Assembly (NCBI RefSeq): GCF_014203705.1
Contig: NZ_JACHJR010000001.1
Span: forward strand, 2,542,001-2,606,000
From: Kitasatospora gansuensis
GTDB taxonomy: Bacteria; Actinomycetota; Actinomycetes; Streptomycetales; Streptomycetaceae
DNA length: 64,000 bases
Direction of reading: 5' to 3'
Part shown: positions 29,385 through 38,883 of the stretch, piece after piece
How positions within the stretch are numbered: the first letter of the stretch is position 1
Layout of the letters: the number at the start of each line of letters is the position of its first letter
Made by a program: the position numbers and the translations under genes
The notes under the pieces: generated by a model
What the model was told of the DNA's origin: nothing
Databases searched by the model: none
Seen by the model: the letters and a program-made list of their open reading frames with translations, nothing else

Positions 29385-30545
29385 CTAGTCCCCGATGAGC
29401 GCGTCCACGAACGCCCCCGCCTCGAACGGCGCCAGATCGTCCGCACCCTCGCCGAGCCCGATCAACTTGACCGGCACGCCCAGCTCCCGCTGCACCGCGA
29501 TCACGATCCCGCCCTTCGCGGTCCCGTCCAGCTTGGTGAGCACGATCCCGGTGATGTCCACCACCTCGGCGAACACCCGCGCCTGCACCAGCCCGTTCTG
29601 GCCGGTGGTGGCGTCCAGCACCAGCAGCACCTCGTCCACCGGACCGTGCTTCTCGACGACCCGCTTGACCTTGCCGAGCTCGTCCATCAGGCCGGTCTTG
29701 GTGTGCAGCCGGCCTGCGGTGTCGATCAGCACGGTGTCCGCGCCCTCGGCGATGCCCTCCTTGACCGCGTCGAACGCGACCGAGGCGGGGTCACCGCCCT
29801 CGGGGCCGCGGACGGTGGCGGCGCCGACCCGCTCGCCCCAGGTCTGCAGCTGGTCGGCGGCGGCCGCGCGGAAGGTGTCGGCGGCGCCGAGCACCACCTT
29901 GCGTCCGTCGGCGACCAGCACCCGGCCGAGCTTGCCCGAGGTGGTGGTCTTGCCCACACCGTTCACGCCGACCACCAGCACCACGGCCGGACGGCCGTCC
30001 TCGTGCTTGGCGGTCTTCAGCGAACGGTCCGCCTCGGTGCCGATCAGGGCGACCAGTTCCTCGTGCAGCAGGGCCCGCAGCTCGTCGGGGGTCCGGGTGC
30101 CGAGCACCTTCACCCGGGTGCGCAGTCGCTCCACCAGCTCCTGGGTGGGCGTCACGCCGACGTCGGCGGTGAGCAGGATCTCCTCGATCTCCTCCCAGGT
30201 GTCCTCGTCGAGCCGCTCGCGCGAGAGCAGCGTGAGCAGGCCCTTGCCGAGCGAGTTCTGCGAACGGGAGAGTCGGCCGCGCAGCCGGACCAGTCGCCCG
30301 GCGGTGGGCTCCGGCACCTCGAGCGCGGGAGCAGCCGGCGGGAGCGTCACCTCCTCGACGGTCTTGACCGGCTCGGGAGTCGGTACGGCTGACTCCTCGC
30401 CGATCCCGGGCTCGCGCGGGGGCGTGATGACGGGCGCCTCGGCCTGGGGAGGCAGTTGCTTACGTCGTCTGCCGCTGACGACGAGGCCCGCGATCGCACC
30501 GACGGCGACCACGGCGATGACTACGGCAAGGATCAGATATTCCAT
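29385..30545 (-). CDS. ftsY: Signal recognition particle receptor FtsY
   Basis: FtsY docks SRP-ribosome complexes at the membrane. The 386-residue protein starts with an N-terminal membrane segment (residues 1-23, MEYLILAVVIAVVAVGAIAG) and a Pro/Glu-rich A domain. The NG GTPase domain has GVNGVGKT (193-200), DTFRAAAADQL, DTAGRLHTK and TKLDGTAKGG. The ATG at 30545 fits the membrane start; the ORF runs on upstream through antisense sequence of the permease, which is artefact. It begins 94 bases from the divergent permease start. Confidence 0.96.
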   Translation of the reverse strand: MEYLILAVVIAVVAVGAIAGLVVSGRRRKQLPPQAEAPVITPPREPGIGEESAVPTPEPVKTVEEVTLPPAAPALEVPEPTAGRLVRLRGRLSRSQNSLGKGLLTLLSRERLDEDTWEEIEEILLTADVGVTPTQELVERLRTRVKVLGTRTPDELRALLHEELVALIGTEADRSLKTAKHEDGRPAVVLVVGVNGVGKTTTSGKLGRVLVADGRKVVLGAADTFRAAAADQLQTWGERVGAATVRGPEGGDPASVAFDAVKEGIAEGADTVLIDTAGRLHTKTGLMDELGKVKRVVEKHGPVDEVLLVLDATTGQNGLVQARVFAEVVDITGIVLTKLDGTAKGGIVIAVQRELGVPVKLIGLGEGADDLAPFEAGAFVDALIGD

Positions 30546-30638
30546 AACGGGACCCAGTATCCGCGACAGACCCGTCCCCGAGAACGGGGACATTCGCCCC
30601 TTATGACTTATCCGGGGCAACCTATACCTTTTTGTCCC

Positions 30639-32123
30639 ATGAGCGAGAAGCACGCCGTCGAGACCCGCGGCATCGAACCCGTCCCCGACAGCGAGCGCCA
30701 CGGCCGGGTGCGCGAGCTCTTCCACACCTGGTTCGCCGCCAACATCAGCGTGCTGCTGCTCACCATGGGCGCCGGACTGATCGTCTTCAACGGCCTGAAC
30801 CTCTGGCAGGTCCTGCTGGTCGCGCTCTGCGCGGCGGTGGTCTCGTACGGGATCGTCGGGCTGCTCACCGTCTCCGGCAAGTGGGGCGGTGCCCCGGCCA
30901 TGACGCTCTCCCGCTCGGTCTTCGGCACCCGGGGCAACCTGGTGCCGGGCGCGGTGACCTGGGTGGCCCGGTTCGGCTGGGAGACGGTGAACGCCGTCAC
31001 CGGCGCGTACGCGCTGCTCTCGGTGCTCGACCTGCTGTTCGGGATCAGGAGCAACACCGCGCTGATCGTGGTCACCCTGCTGCTCTTCGTCGGCACCACC
31101 TTCCTGGTCTCCGGCCTCGGCCGGAACGCGCTGCTCTGGTGCAACCGCTGGTCGGCGTACCTGTTCGGGATCTTCAGCGTGCTGGTGCTCGGCTACCTGG
31201 TGGCCACCGTCGACTGGTCGGCCGTGTTCAGCCGGCCGTCCGGCACCACCGCGATGGTGATCGCGGGCATCGGCACCATCGCGGCCGGCGGGCTCAGCTG
31301 GGCACCGTCCGGCGCGGACTTCGCCCGCTACCTGCCGCGCGGCACCCGCAGCCGGGGCATCGTCGGCACCGCGATCGGCGGCGCGGGGGTCGTGGTGGTC
31401 CCGATGGTGCTGATGGGCGCCGTGATGGCGGTCGGCACCCCGGACCTGGCCACCGCCTCCGACCCGGTCTCCTTCATCGGCGACCTGCTGCCGATCTGGC
31501 TGGCGGTGCCGTACCTGCTGATCGCACTGGTCGGGATGGTGCTGATCAACAGCCTCTCGATGTACTCGGCCGGCTTCACCGCGCAGACCATGGGCGTGAA
31601 GCTGCCGCGGGCCTGGGCGGTCTCCATCAACGCGGTGATCAGCCTGGTCGGCGGTCTGCTGCTGATGCTGGTGGCGACCAGCTTCTACGGCTCGTTCATC
31701 ACCTTCCTGACCATCCTGGCGGTCTCCTTCTCGGCCTGGATCGGCGTCTACGGCGCGGACATGCTGCGTCGATACCGAGGGGGCCGCCACCGCCAGGGCC
31801 GGACCCGCTACGACGAGGCCGCGCTGCTCGACACCACCCCGCGCAGCGCGTACTGGTTCAAGGGCGGGTTCTGCTGGCAGGCGCTCACCGCCTGGGTGCT
31901 GGCGATCGGCACCGGACTGATGTTCACCCGGGCCGCGCTGAGCCCCACCGACGTCTGGTTCGCCGGCCCGTGGGCGGACAGCTGGATCGGCCGCAACGGC
32001 CTGGCCTGGGTGGTCACCATCGTCGTCGGCGCGCTGGTCTACTCGCTGCTCCCGCAGGCGAGCACGGGTGCCGTGGAGACCGAGCCGGAGCCCGAGCAGC
32101 CCCACGCGCTCATTCCGAGCTGA
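30639..32123 (+). CDS. NCS1 family purine/cytosine permease
   Basis: The 494-residue protein belongs to the nucleobase:cation symporter-1 family (CodB-like). It has about twelve membrane segments, beginning with ANISVLLLTMGAGLIVFNGLNL. The conserved GLLTVSGKWGGAPAMTLSRSVFGTRGN and GLSWAPSGADFARYLPRGTR are substrate-site regions of the family. A hydrophilic loop RRYRGGRHRQGRTRYDEAALLD precedes the last helices. The ATG at 30639 lacks an evident ribosome site. Its end overlaps the convergent smc gene by 14 bases. The exact substrate (cytosine, purine or similar) is not determined. Confidence 0.9.
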   Translation: MSEKHAVETRGIEPVPDSERHGRVRELFHTWFAANISVLLLTMGAGLIVFNGLNLWQVLLVALCAAVVSYGIVGLLTVSGKWGGAPAMTLSRSVFGTRGNLVPGAVTWVARFGWETVNAVTGAYALLSVLDLLFGIRSNTALIVVTLLLFVGTTFLVSGLGRNALLWCNRWSAYLFGIFSVLVLGYLVATVDWSAVFSRPSGTTAMVIAGIGTIAAGGLSWAPSGADFARYLPRGTRSRGIVGTAIGGAGVVVVPMVLMGAVMAVGTPDLATASDPVSFIGDLLPIWLAVPYLLIALVGMVLINSLSMYSAGFTAQTMGVKLPRAWAVSINAVISLVGGLLLMLVATSFYGSFITFLTILAVSFSAWIGVYGADMLRRYRGGRHRQGRTRYDEAALLDTTPRSAYWFKGGFCWQALTAWVLAIGTGLMFTRAALSPTDVWFAGPWADSWIGRNGLAWVVTIVVGALVYSLLPQASTGAVETEPEPEQPHALIPS

Positions 32124-35100
32124 CCTGGGCCTCCGAGGACTGCCGGGGCACCGCGCGCGCCGGACGCTCGCGGTGCTCCTCGCGCAGCCGCTGGCTGATC
32201 ACCTGGGAGATCCCGTCGCCCTTCATGGTGACGCCGTACAGCGCGTCCGCCGACTCCATGGTGAGTTTCTGATGGGTGATCACGATCAGCTGTGAACTCT
32301 CCCGCAGCTCCTCCATGATGGCGATCAGCCGGCGCAGGTTGGTCTCGTCGAGGGCCGCCTCCACCTCGTCCATCACATAGAACGGGCTGGGGCGGGCCTT
32401 GAAGATCGACACCAGCAGCGCCACCGCCGTCAGCGAGCGCTCACCGCCGGAGAGCAGCGAGAGCCGCTTCACCTTCTTCCCCGGCGGCCTGGCCTCCACC
32501 TCCACCCCGGTGGTCAGCATGTTCTCGGGGTCGGTCAGCACCAACCGCCCCTCCCCGCCCGGGAAGAGCCGCGAGAACACGCCCTCGAACTGCGCCGCCG
32601 TGTCGTGGTACGCGGCGGTGAACAGCTGCTCCACCCGGACGTCCACGTCCTTGACGATCTCCAGCAGGTCCCGCCGGCTCCGCTTCAGGTCGTCCAGCTG
32701 CTCACCGAGGAACTGGTGCCGCTCCTCCAGCGCCGCGAACTCCTCCAGCGCCAGCGGGTTGACCTTGCCGAGCTGCTGGTACGCCTTCTCGGCGGCCCGC
32801 AGCCGCTTCTCCTGCTCGGCCCGGACGTACGGGCGTGGCTCGCCCGGCTCCTGCCCTTCCTCCGGCAGCGGCGGGGGCACCAGCTGCGCGGGGCCGTACG
32901 CGGCGAGCAGCTCCTCGCCCTCGATGCCGAACTCCTCGAGCGCCTTGGCCTCCAACTGCTCGATCCGCAGCCGCTTCTCCGCCCGCAGCACCTCGTCCCG
33001 GTGGCCCGCGTCGACCAGCTTGTCCAGCTCGCCCTTGAGTTCACGGCCGTGCTCGCGGCCGGCCCGCAGCTCGGTCTCCCGCTCGGCCCTGGCCTGCTCC
33101 ACCTCGGTCCGCTCGGCTTCGGCCCGGGTCAGCGAGACCTCCAGCCGGGCCAGCAACTGCCGCGCCCCGGCCGCCACCGCACCCGCCACCGCGGCCTCGT
33201 GGCGGGCCCGCTCGCGTCGTTCGGCGGCCCTGGCCCTGGTCTCCCGCTCGGCTCTGGCCGCCCGGTCGAGCTGGTCGGCCCGGCCGCTCAGGCCACGGAC
33301 CCGCTCCTCGTGGGTACGGACCGCGAGCCTGGCCTCCAGCTCGGCCTGCCGGGACTCGGCGGCACCTCCGGCTAGCTCGTCCCGCCGGGCGCCGTCCGGC
33401 TCGTCCTCTCCGGAGTCGGCCAACTCCTCGGCCACCGCCAGCCGTTCGGTCAGCTCCTCGGCCGCCGCCAGCGCCTGGGCCAGCCCCTCCTCGGCGCGGA
33501 GTGCCGAGGAGGCCAGCCGCTCGGCCTCCCCCGCCGCCGCCCTGGCCTGCCCGCCGAGCCGCCCGAGCGCCCCGGCGACCCCGGCCCGCTCCTTCTCGGC
33601 GGCCCGCCGCCGGGCCGCCAACTCCTCCACCTCGGCGGCAAGTTCACGCTTCTCGGCGGCGACCGAGGCCAGCTCGCCGGCCAGCCGCTCGCACCGCTCG
33701 GCCAGCAGCTCGATCTTCCCGGCCGCCTCGTCCACCGCCGCCTGGGTCTCCAGCAGGCTCGGCGCCCCGGCCGCACCGCCCTGCGCGTAGCCGGTGCCGA
33801 GCAGGTCACCGTCCCGCGTGACGGCGGTCAACTCCGGACGGTCCCGCACCAGTTGGCGCGCCTCGTCCAGCCCGTCCACCACCACGGTCCGGGCCAGCAG
33901 CGCGGCCACCGCGGGCATCAGCTCGGCCGGGCCGGTCACCAGCTCGACCGCCCCGCCCCGCTCACCACCCACCGCCCCCGCTCCGGCGATCAGCAGCGCC
34001 GCCCGCCCGGCGTCCTCGCCACGCAGCAGCCGCAGGGCGGCCACCGCCGCGTCCAGCCCGTCCACCGCGACGGCCTCCGCCGCCGCGCCGAGCGCCGCCG
34101 CCACCGCCGTCTCGTACCCGGGCTCGACCTTGAGCAGTTCGGCGGCCGGGCCGAGCAGGCCGGTCAGCCGCTCCCCCGCCGCCAGCAGCGCCCCGCTGCC
34201 GTCCTTGCGCCGCAGCCCGAGCGAGAGCGCCTCGTGCCGGGCCAGCAGCCCGGCCCGCTCCCGCTCGGCCAGCCCGAGCGCGTCCCGGACGGCGGCCACC
34301 CCGGCCTCGGCCCCCGCCACCGAGGCCCGGGCCCGCTCGTACCCCGCGTCCAACTCCTCGCCCCCGGCGGCCTGTTCGTCCACTTGCGCCTGGAGCTCCT
34401 CGAACTCCGCCTGCGCCGCCTCGGCCCGCAGCACCGCCTCGTCCCTGGCCTCGGCCAGCCGGCCGATCTCGGCCGCCGCCCCGGCCGCCTTCGAGCGGGC
34501 GGCGGCGACCTGGCCCTGCAGCCGCGCCAGACCCTCCCTGCGGTCCGCGATGGCACGCGCCGCGGCCTTCAACCGGCCTTCCTCGGCCGCCAGTTCACGT
34601 TCCAGCTCGCCCCGCCGCTCGACTGCCTCGGCCAGCGCGTACCGCGCCTCCTCCAGCGCCTCGGTCAGCGCGGCCTCCTCCTCGCGGACCCGCTCGGCCT
34701 CCCGCTCCAGCTCCTCCGGATCCCGCCCGCGCCGCTCCTCGCCCTGCGCGCTGCTGACCGCGTGCCGTACCCGGGCCTCGGCCAGGCCGATCGTCCCCCT
34801 GGTCCGCTCGGCCAGCGCGGAGAGCCGGTACCAGGTCTGCCGGGTCTCCTCCAACTGCGGCCCGAGCTGCTGGACCTGGGCCTCCAGCACGGCTTCGCGC
34901 TGCTGCGCCCGGCTCAGCTCCTGCTCGACGGTGGAGCGCCGCAGCCGGAGCGCCAGCTCGTCCGCGATCTCGGCCTCGACCGCCTTGCGCAGGGTGAGCA
35001 GGTCGTCGGCGAGCAACCGCAGCCGGGCGTCCCGCAGTTCGGCCTGGATCCCGGCGGCCCGCCGGGCGATCTTCGCCTGCCGGCCCAACGGGCCGAGCTG

Positions 35101-35700
35101 GCGGCGCAGTTCGGCCACCAGGTCCTGCACCCGGTTGAGGTTGGCGGCCATCGAGTCCAGCTTCCGCAGCGCCTTCTCCTTGCGCTTGCGGTGCTTGAGC
35201 ACCCCGGCCGCCTCCTCGATGAAGGCCCGGCGGCCCATCGGGTCGGCGTGCAGCACGGAGTCGAGCTGGCCCTGCCCGACGATCACGTGCATCTCCCGGC
35301 CGATGCCGGAGTCGGAGAGCAGCTCCTGGATGTCCAGCAGCCGGCAGGTGTCGCCGTTCAGCGCGTACTCGCTGCCACCGTTGCGGAACATCGTCCGGGT
35401 GATGGTGACTTCGGCGTAGTCGATCGGCAGCGCGCCGTCGGAGTTGTCGATGGTGAGGCTGACCTCGGCCCGGCCGAGCGGCTGGCGTCCGCTGGTGCCG
35501 GCGAAGATGACGTCCTCCATCTTGCCGCCGCGCAGCGACTTGGCGCCCTGCTCGCCCATCACCCAGCTGAGCGCGTCCACCACGTTCGACTTGCCGGAGC
35601 CGTTCGGCCCGACCACGCAGGTGATGCCGGGCTCGAAGCGCAGCGTGGTGGCGGAGGCGAAGGACTTGAACCCGCGCAGCGTCAGACTCTTCAGATGCAC
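32110..35700 (-). CDS. smc: Chromosome segregation protein SMC
   Basis: SMC is the ATPase core of condensin and compacts and aligns the chromosomes. The 1,196-residue protein has Walker A GPNGSGKSN (31-39), a long coiled coil rich in Glu, Arg and Ala, a Gly/Ala-rich hinge in the middle (near EPGYETAVAAALGAAAEAV and GDLLGTGYAQGG), the second coiled coil, the signature LSLLSGGERSLTAVALL and Walker B FYVMDEVEAALDETN. The GTG at 35700 has GAGGAG upstream and gives the typical VHLKSLTLRGFKSF. No scpA or scpB lies in the window. Confidence 0.97.
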   Translation of the reverse strand: MHLKSLTLRGFKSFASATTLRFEPGITCVVGPNGSGKSNVVDALSWVMGEQGAKSLRGGKMEDVIFAGTSGRQPLGRAEVSLTIDNSDGALPIDYAEVTITRTMFRNGGSEYALNGDTCRLLDIQELLSDSGIGREMHVIVGQGQLDSVLHADPMGRRAFIEEAAGVLKHRKRKEKALRKLDSMAANLNRVQDLVAELRRQLGPLGRQAKIARRAAGIQAELRDARLRLLADDLLTLRKAVEAEIADELALRLRRSTVEQELSRAQQREAVLEAQVQQLGPQLEETRQTWYRLSALAERTRGTIGLAEARVRHAVSSAQGEERRGRDPEELEREAERVREEEAALTEALEEARYALAEAVERRGELERELAAEEGRLKAAARAIADRREGLARLQGQVAAARSKAAGAAAEIGRLAEARDEAVLRAEAAQAEFEELQAQVDEQAAGGEELDAGYERARASVAGAEAGVAAVRDALGLAERERAGLLARHEALSLGLRRKDGSGALLAAGERLTGLLGPAAELLKVEPGYETAVAAALGAAAEAVAVDGLDAAVAALRLLRGEDAGRAALLIAGAGAVGGERGGAVELVTGPAELMPAVAALLARTVVVDGLDEARQLVRDRPELTAVTRDGDLLGTGYAQGGAAGAPSLLETQAAVDEAAGKIELLAERCERLAGELASVAAEKRELAAEVEELAARRRAAEKERAGVAGALGRLGGQARAAAGEAERLASSALRAEEGLAQALAAAEELTERLAVAEELADSGEDEPDGARRDELAGGAAESRQAELEARLAVRTHEERVRGLSGRADQLDRAARAERETRARAAERRERARHEAAVAGAVAAGARQLLARLEVSLTRAEAERTEVEQARAERETELRAGREHGRELKGELDKLVDAGHRDEVLRAEKRLRIEQLEAKALEEFGIEGEELLAAYGPAQLVPPPLPEEGQEPGEPRPYVRAEQEKRLRAAEKAYQQLGKVNPLALEEFAALEERHQFLGEQLDDLKRSRRDLLEIVKDVDVRVEQLFTAAYHDTAAQFEGVFSRLFPGGEGRLVLTDPENMLTTGVEVEARPPGKKVKRLSLLSGGERSLTAVALLVSIFKARPSPFYVMDEVEAALDETNLRRLIAIMEELRESSQLIVITHQKLTMESADALYGVTMKGDGISQVISQRLREEHRERPARAVPRQSSEAQVSSE

Positions 35701-35836
35701 GCGCCCGCTCTCCTCACCTCGGCTTCTTCCTCCGTTTGCCGACTGTATCCGGCAGTGCGGACGACGAGCGGGGAGGCGGCGGTTTGGCCACGCCGGGGTT
35801 GGGCACTCTCCTGGCAAAAGGTTTCGGATACGACGA

Positions 35837-35859
35837 AGGGACGCCACGCGGGCGTCCCT
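35837..35859. terminator. Hairpin between the small coiled-coil gene and smc
   Basis: AGGGACGCC (35837-35845) pairs with GGCGTCCCT (35851-35859) around ACGCG. It lies after the small gene at 35925-36128 and before smc on the minus strand and may separate their transcription. Confidence 0.45.
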
Positions 35860-35924
35860 CGAAAGCTGCGACCCCGTACGGGAAGCTCAGTGCGCAGCAG
35901 CGTCGATCAGTGATCGGGTCCGGA

Positions 35925-36128
35925 TCAGGTGAGTGCCGGCTCCCGCTGATCCAACTCGATGCTGCTGAGCAGCGAGTGCTCGTCAGCGACAGCGATGAGT
36001 GCGTCGTTCTCCGCCTGCATCCGAGTGAGCTCGGACTCCAGGTCCTGGACGCGCTGCTGAAGCCGTCGCATCTCGGAAAGCATTCGCGGGTCGGGGCCGC
36101 CGACGTACCCGAGAAGCGCCTTTGCCAT
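35925..36128 (-). CDS. Small coiled-coil protein (conserved hypothetical)
   Basis: The 67-residue protein starts MAKALLGYVGGPDPRML, then has a heptad-like helix SEMRRLQQRVQDLESELTRM followed by QAENDALIAVADEHSLLSSI. A short coiled-coil oligomer is therefore likely. There is no membrane segment or known domain. The ATG at 36128 has GGAGG nine bases upstream, which supports a real gene. It lies upstream of smc in the same orientation, with a hairpin between. I recall similar small proteins in other streptomycetes, but no function is known. Confidence 0.75.
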   Translation of the reverse strand: MAKALLGYVGGPDPRMLSEMRRLQQRVQDLESELTRMQAENDALIAVADEHSLLSSIELDQREPALT

Positions 36129-36520
36129 GATGAATGGTCCTCCACGCTGAGTGACCGAACCTTTGCGGTACAGGTCTAGGGGGAAGGTGAGTCACGCACC
36201 CGTCCGCGGGCCGGAAGTGCTGGCTGGGCACTACGGGAGAGCCGTGTGAGCTGGGCTCACGACGGCATGACCCTGCCGGGAGAACGCATATTGGTGCGCG
36301 GGCTTTCAGCGTCTCACCAAAGACGGTACGGGTCAACACGATCACCGCACGCTACCGCGACCCTGTCACCTGCATGGCGGGAAGGACACGCCGTGCGGCC
36401 GGGCGGGGGCCCATCGTGTTCGGAGATGGATCACTGCTCGCTGCGGAGTCAACCACGAGTCTGCCCAGAAGGCAACCGCCTGACACCGGCAGTTGTGGCG
36501 AGGACTCCGGGTGGGCCCGG
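36129..36520. other. Intergenic region acyP / small coiled-coil gene
   Basis: This 392-base gap separates two minus-strand genes. It should hold the promoter of the small coiled-coil gene. Its base composition is mixed and no ORF in it shows streptomycete codon use; I see no strong hairpin. Confidence 0.35.
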
Positions 36521-36805
36521 TCAGCGGATCGCGAAGCTGTCGTAACCGTCGCCGGTCGCGCTCCAGATCTCGGTGACACCGGTGACGGCGCCCGGGGTGC
36601 CGGGCCCGCGGAGCAGGGCCAGCAGCCGTTCGCAGTCCTGGTGACTGCCCTCCGCCACCACCTGCACCCGGCCGTCGCCGAGGTTGCTGGTGTACCCGGT
36701 CAGCCCGATCTCCATCGCCCGGGCCCGTGTCCACCAGCGGAAGCCGACCTCCTGGACCTTGCCGCGCACCCAGGCGGTGCAGCGGACCGGATCATCGCTG
36801 TGCAT
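36521..36805 (-). CDS. acyP: Acylphosphatase
   Basis: The 94-residue enzyme hydrolyses acyl phosphates. The active-site motifs are VRGKVQEVGFRWWTRARA (catalytic Arg in EVGFR) and GYTSNLGDGRVQVVAEG (catalytic Asn in TSN), as in classical acylphosphatases. The ATG at 36805 is chosen; a GTG nine codons upstream has no better ribosome site. It is followed on the same strand by the small coiled-coil gene and smc, the acyP-smc linkage common in bacteria. Confidence 0.93.
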   Translation of the reverse strand: MHSDDPVRCTAWVRGKVQEVGFRWWTRARAMEIGLTGYTSNLGDGRVQVVAEGSHQDCERLLALLRGPGTPGAVTGVTEIWSATGDGYDSFAIR

Positions 36806-36851
36806 GGCGAGAACCCTATGCCCCGGAGCCACCAGCCCCGGGGCACAGGGG

Positions 36852-37466
36852 TCAGCGGGCGGTGCCGGCCAGCACCTGCGCCTGCTGGGCGTCCATCTCG
36901 ATCGCGGCCAGCGAGCCGTCGGCGAAGTGCAGGTCGACCCGGTCGGACATCGAGTGGTGCCGCAGCTCGACCTTGCGCAGCTGCCCGTACGGGAGCTCGC
37001 CGAGCACAGCGACCCTGCCGATCGCGCCCTCGAAGATCACTGTCCGGCTGCCGGTGAGGACCAGCAGGGCACCGTCGTTGTCGGGCTGGCCGCCACCGAT
37101 CGGGCTGTGCCGGACCGCGATCACGAACTGGCCGGCCTGGCTGGTCCAGCCGCCTTGCAGGCCACGGCCGCGGAACAACCGCCGAAGGTTGCGGAAGAAG
37201 CCGAAGATGCTTTCGTAGATCGCCTCGACGATCACCGCGATCAGGTCCAGCAGCACCATCAACCCGAGCAGGGCGGCCGGCGCGGGCTTCCCCCGCTGGT
37301 GCTTGCGCGGCACCCGGCGGATCAGGTCGCTGAGCTTCAGCTCCAGCACGGCGTGGATCTGCTCGTTCGGGTGCAGGTACGGCGCGACCAGCGGGCGGTA
37401 CGAGTCACCGCCCAGTGGCCTGGGTTCGGTGAAGCCCTGGGGTGCTCCGTACTGACTCTGCATCAT
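36852..37466 (-). CDS. PH-like membrane-associated protein of a type VII-like cassette (hypothetical)
   Basis: The 204-residue protein has an N-terminal hydrophilic part and one hydrophobic helix (PAALLGLMVLLDLIAVIVEAIY, near 63-84). The C-terminal half is beta-rich (LLVLTGSRTVIFE, ELPYGQLRKVELRHH, RVDLHFADGSLAAIEM) and looks like a bacterial PH domain. The ATG at 37466 has GAGGAGG seven bases upstream and overlaps the stop of the WXG-containing gene. No function is known; it may be an accessory of its type VII-like neighbours. Confidence 0.75.
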   Translation of the reverse strand: MMQSQYGAPQGFTEPRPLGGDSYRPLVAPYLHPNEQIHAVLELKLSDLIRRVPRKHQRGKPAPAALLGLMVLLDLIAVIVEAIYESIFGFFRNLRRLFRGRGLQGGWTSQAGQFVIAVRHSPIGGGQPDNDGALLVLTGSRTVIFEGAIGRVAVLGELPYGQLRKVELRHHSMSDRVDLHFADGSLAAIEMDAQQAQVLAGTAR

Positions 37467-38485
37467 CCGAATGCCTCCTCGAGCCGGGCCTTGTCGACCC
37501 GGAACGGCTCTCCCTTGGGGCCGCCGTCCAGCTCACCGGTGACGGCGTCCACGGTGGCGTCGTCGGTGGCCGCGTCCAGCAGCGAGCCGGTGTAGTCGCC
37601 CGCGCCGATCACGGCGCCGACCCCGGTCGCGATGCCGCCCTTGACCGCGCCGAACACCATCTTGGTGCCCTGGGCGGCGGCGAACTCGCCGAGGTTGGCC
37701 ACCGAGGGAGAGAGGAGCATGTCCTTGGTGGACTTCATCCGGTTCCCCATCCCACCGATCTTGCGGACCGCCTTCGCCGCCTTCAGCCCGTCCTTGATGG
37801 TCCTGAAGGACTTGCCGGCGCTCTGGATCGTCCGCACCTCCTCCATCAGCTTCTCCAGCGTTTTGGCGAGCCGCAGGGAGACCTGGGAAACCCGGGCGAT
37901 GAAGACGGTGACCTCGGCCTCGACCACCAGCGCGTTGGCCACCGCGGCCAGGCCCAGGGTGAGGATGTCGACCAGGATCATCGCCGCCAGGGTGGCGATC
38001 AGGACCTCGATCGCCTCCCGGATCAGCTCGATCACCAGGTTCTCGGCCAGCTCGCAGGCGGCGGCGGCCTGGCTGATGATCTGGGCGACCTGGTTCATGT
38101 CGGCGGCGGTGGCGTCGATCGCCTCCACCACCTTGCCCATGTGGTTGCCGAACGCGACCGAGGCCTCGCCCTCCCACTGACCGGCCAGGGTCGAACCGCC
38201 CTGGCGCAGCTCGGTCGCGATGTCCTGCATGGCCTTGGCCTGGGCCTGCCACTCCTCGGCGGCGTTGGTGAGGGTCTCCAGCTCGCCGGTGACCTCCTCC
38301 AGCATGCTCATCAGCCCGGTGAACTCCAGGGCCTCGCGGACGATGTCGTCCAGGCCCGCGTCCAGCCCGTCGGCCACCGGGTTGCTGAAGCTCGGTAGCG
38401 GCAGGAGCGGCTCGTTGACGAAGTCCCGGGTCCACTTGAAGCCCGCGCCCACGTCCCCGAACGAGACGTCCGTACCGGCGATCAC
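37463..38485 (-). CDS. WXG-motif type VII-like protein with hydrophobic core
   Basis: The 340-residue protein has a helical WXG100-like segment around LAGQWEGEASVAFGNHMGKVVEAID (WEG motif). A strongly hydrophobic stretch IATLAAMILVDILTLGLAAV follows, then a Lys-rich helix region and a Gly/Asp-rich C-terminus. The length and layout resemble larger ESX-related proteins, but no C-terminal toxin domain is evident. The GTG at 38485 overlaps the upstream stop (GTGA). It is co-transcribed with the small WXG100-like gene and the PH-like gene. Confidence 0.78.
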   Translation of the reverse strand: MIAGTDVSFGDVGAGFKWTRDFVNEPLLPLPSFSNPVADGLDAGLDDIVREALEFTGLMSMLEEVTGELETLTNAAEEWQAQAKAMQDIATELRQGGSTLAGQWEGEASVAFGNHMGKVVEAIDATAADMNQVAQIISQAAAACELAENLVIELIREAIEVLIATLAAMILVDILTLGLAAVANALVVEAEVTVFIARVSQVSLRLAKTLEKLMEEVRTIQSAGKSFRTIKDGLKAAKAVRKIGGMGNRMKSTKDMLLSPSVANLGEFAAAQGTKMVFGAVKGGIATGVGAVIGAGDYTGSLLDAATDDATVDAVTGELDGGPKGEPFRVDKARLEEAFG

Positions 38486-38796
38486 CGGGCACCCCCGTAG
38501 ACCGAGGCGATCGCGTCGTCGTGGCTCGCGTAGTTGTCCGCCGAGTGCTGGAGGCCCTCGGCGGTCCCCGTGAGCACCTCCCGCAGGTCGGCGAAGTTCT
38601 GCTGCTCCGCCTCGGCGTGCTCCTGGTACGCCTCGAAGAGGTTCTGCGCGTCCGGCAGCTTGCCGAAGTCGTTCGAGTTCAGCGGCACCGAGGCCAGCCG
38701 GGACTGGATCTCGGCGATCCGCTCCGCCTGTGCGTCGATCAGTGCCGCGTACGCCCTGAGTGCGCCCGGTTCTACCCGGAAGCCTTGCTCCCCCAT
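38482..38796 (-). CDS. WXG100-like/EspC-like small protein
   Basis: The 104-residue, acidic, all-helical protein starts MGEQGFRVEPGALRAYAALI. Its size and helix-turn-helix outline match type VII substrates of the EspC type: helix 1 about 8-38, turn near LNSNDFGKLPDA, helix 2 about 50-90. There is no classical WXG motif. The ATG at 38796 follows an AAGGGGC site. It overlaps the next gene by four bases, which suggests a partner relationship. Confidence 0.78.
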   Translation of the reverse strand: MGEQGFRVEPGALRAYAALIDAQAERIAEIQSRLASVPLNSNDFGKLPDAQNLFEAYQEHAEAEQQNFADLREVLTGTAEGLQHSADNYASHDDAIASVYGGAR

Positions 38797-38883
38797 GAAA
38801 CTGCCCCTTGCTGCTGTGCTGGCTGATCATCGTACTGTTAGCTCCCCGATGATCAGCGGGCAAGGGGCTTCACACCACCTGCC

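Noticed and set aside
30546..32105. 520-codon N-terminal extension of ftsY
   Set aside because: It is antisense to the permease. The ATG at 30545 gives the expected membrane start.
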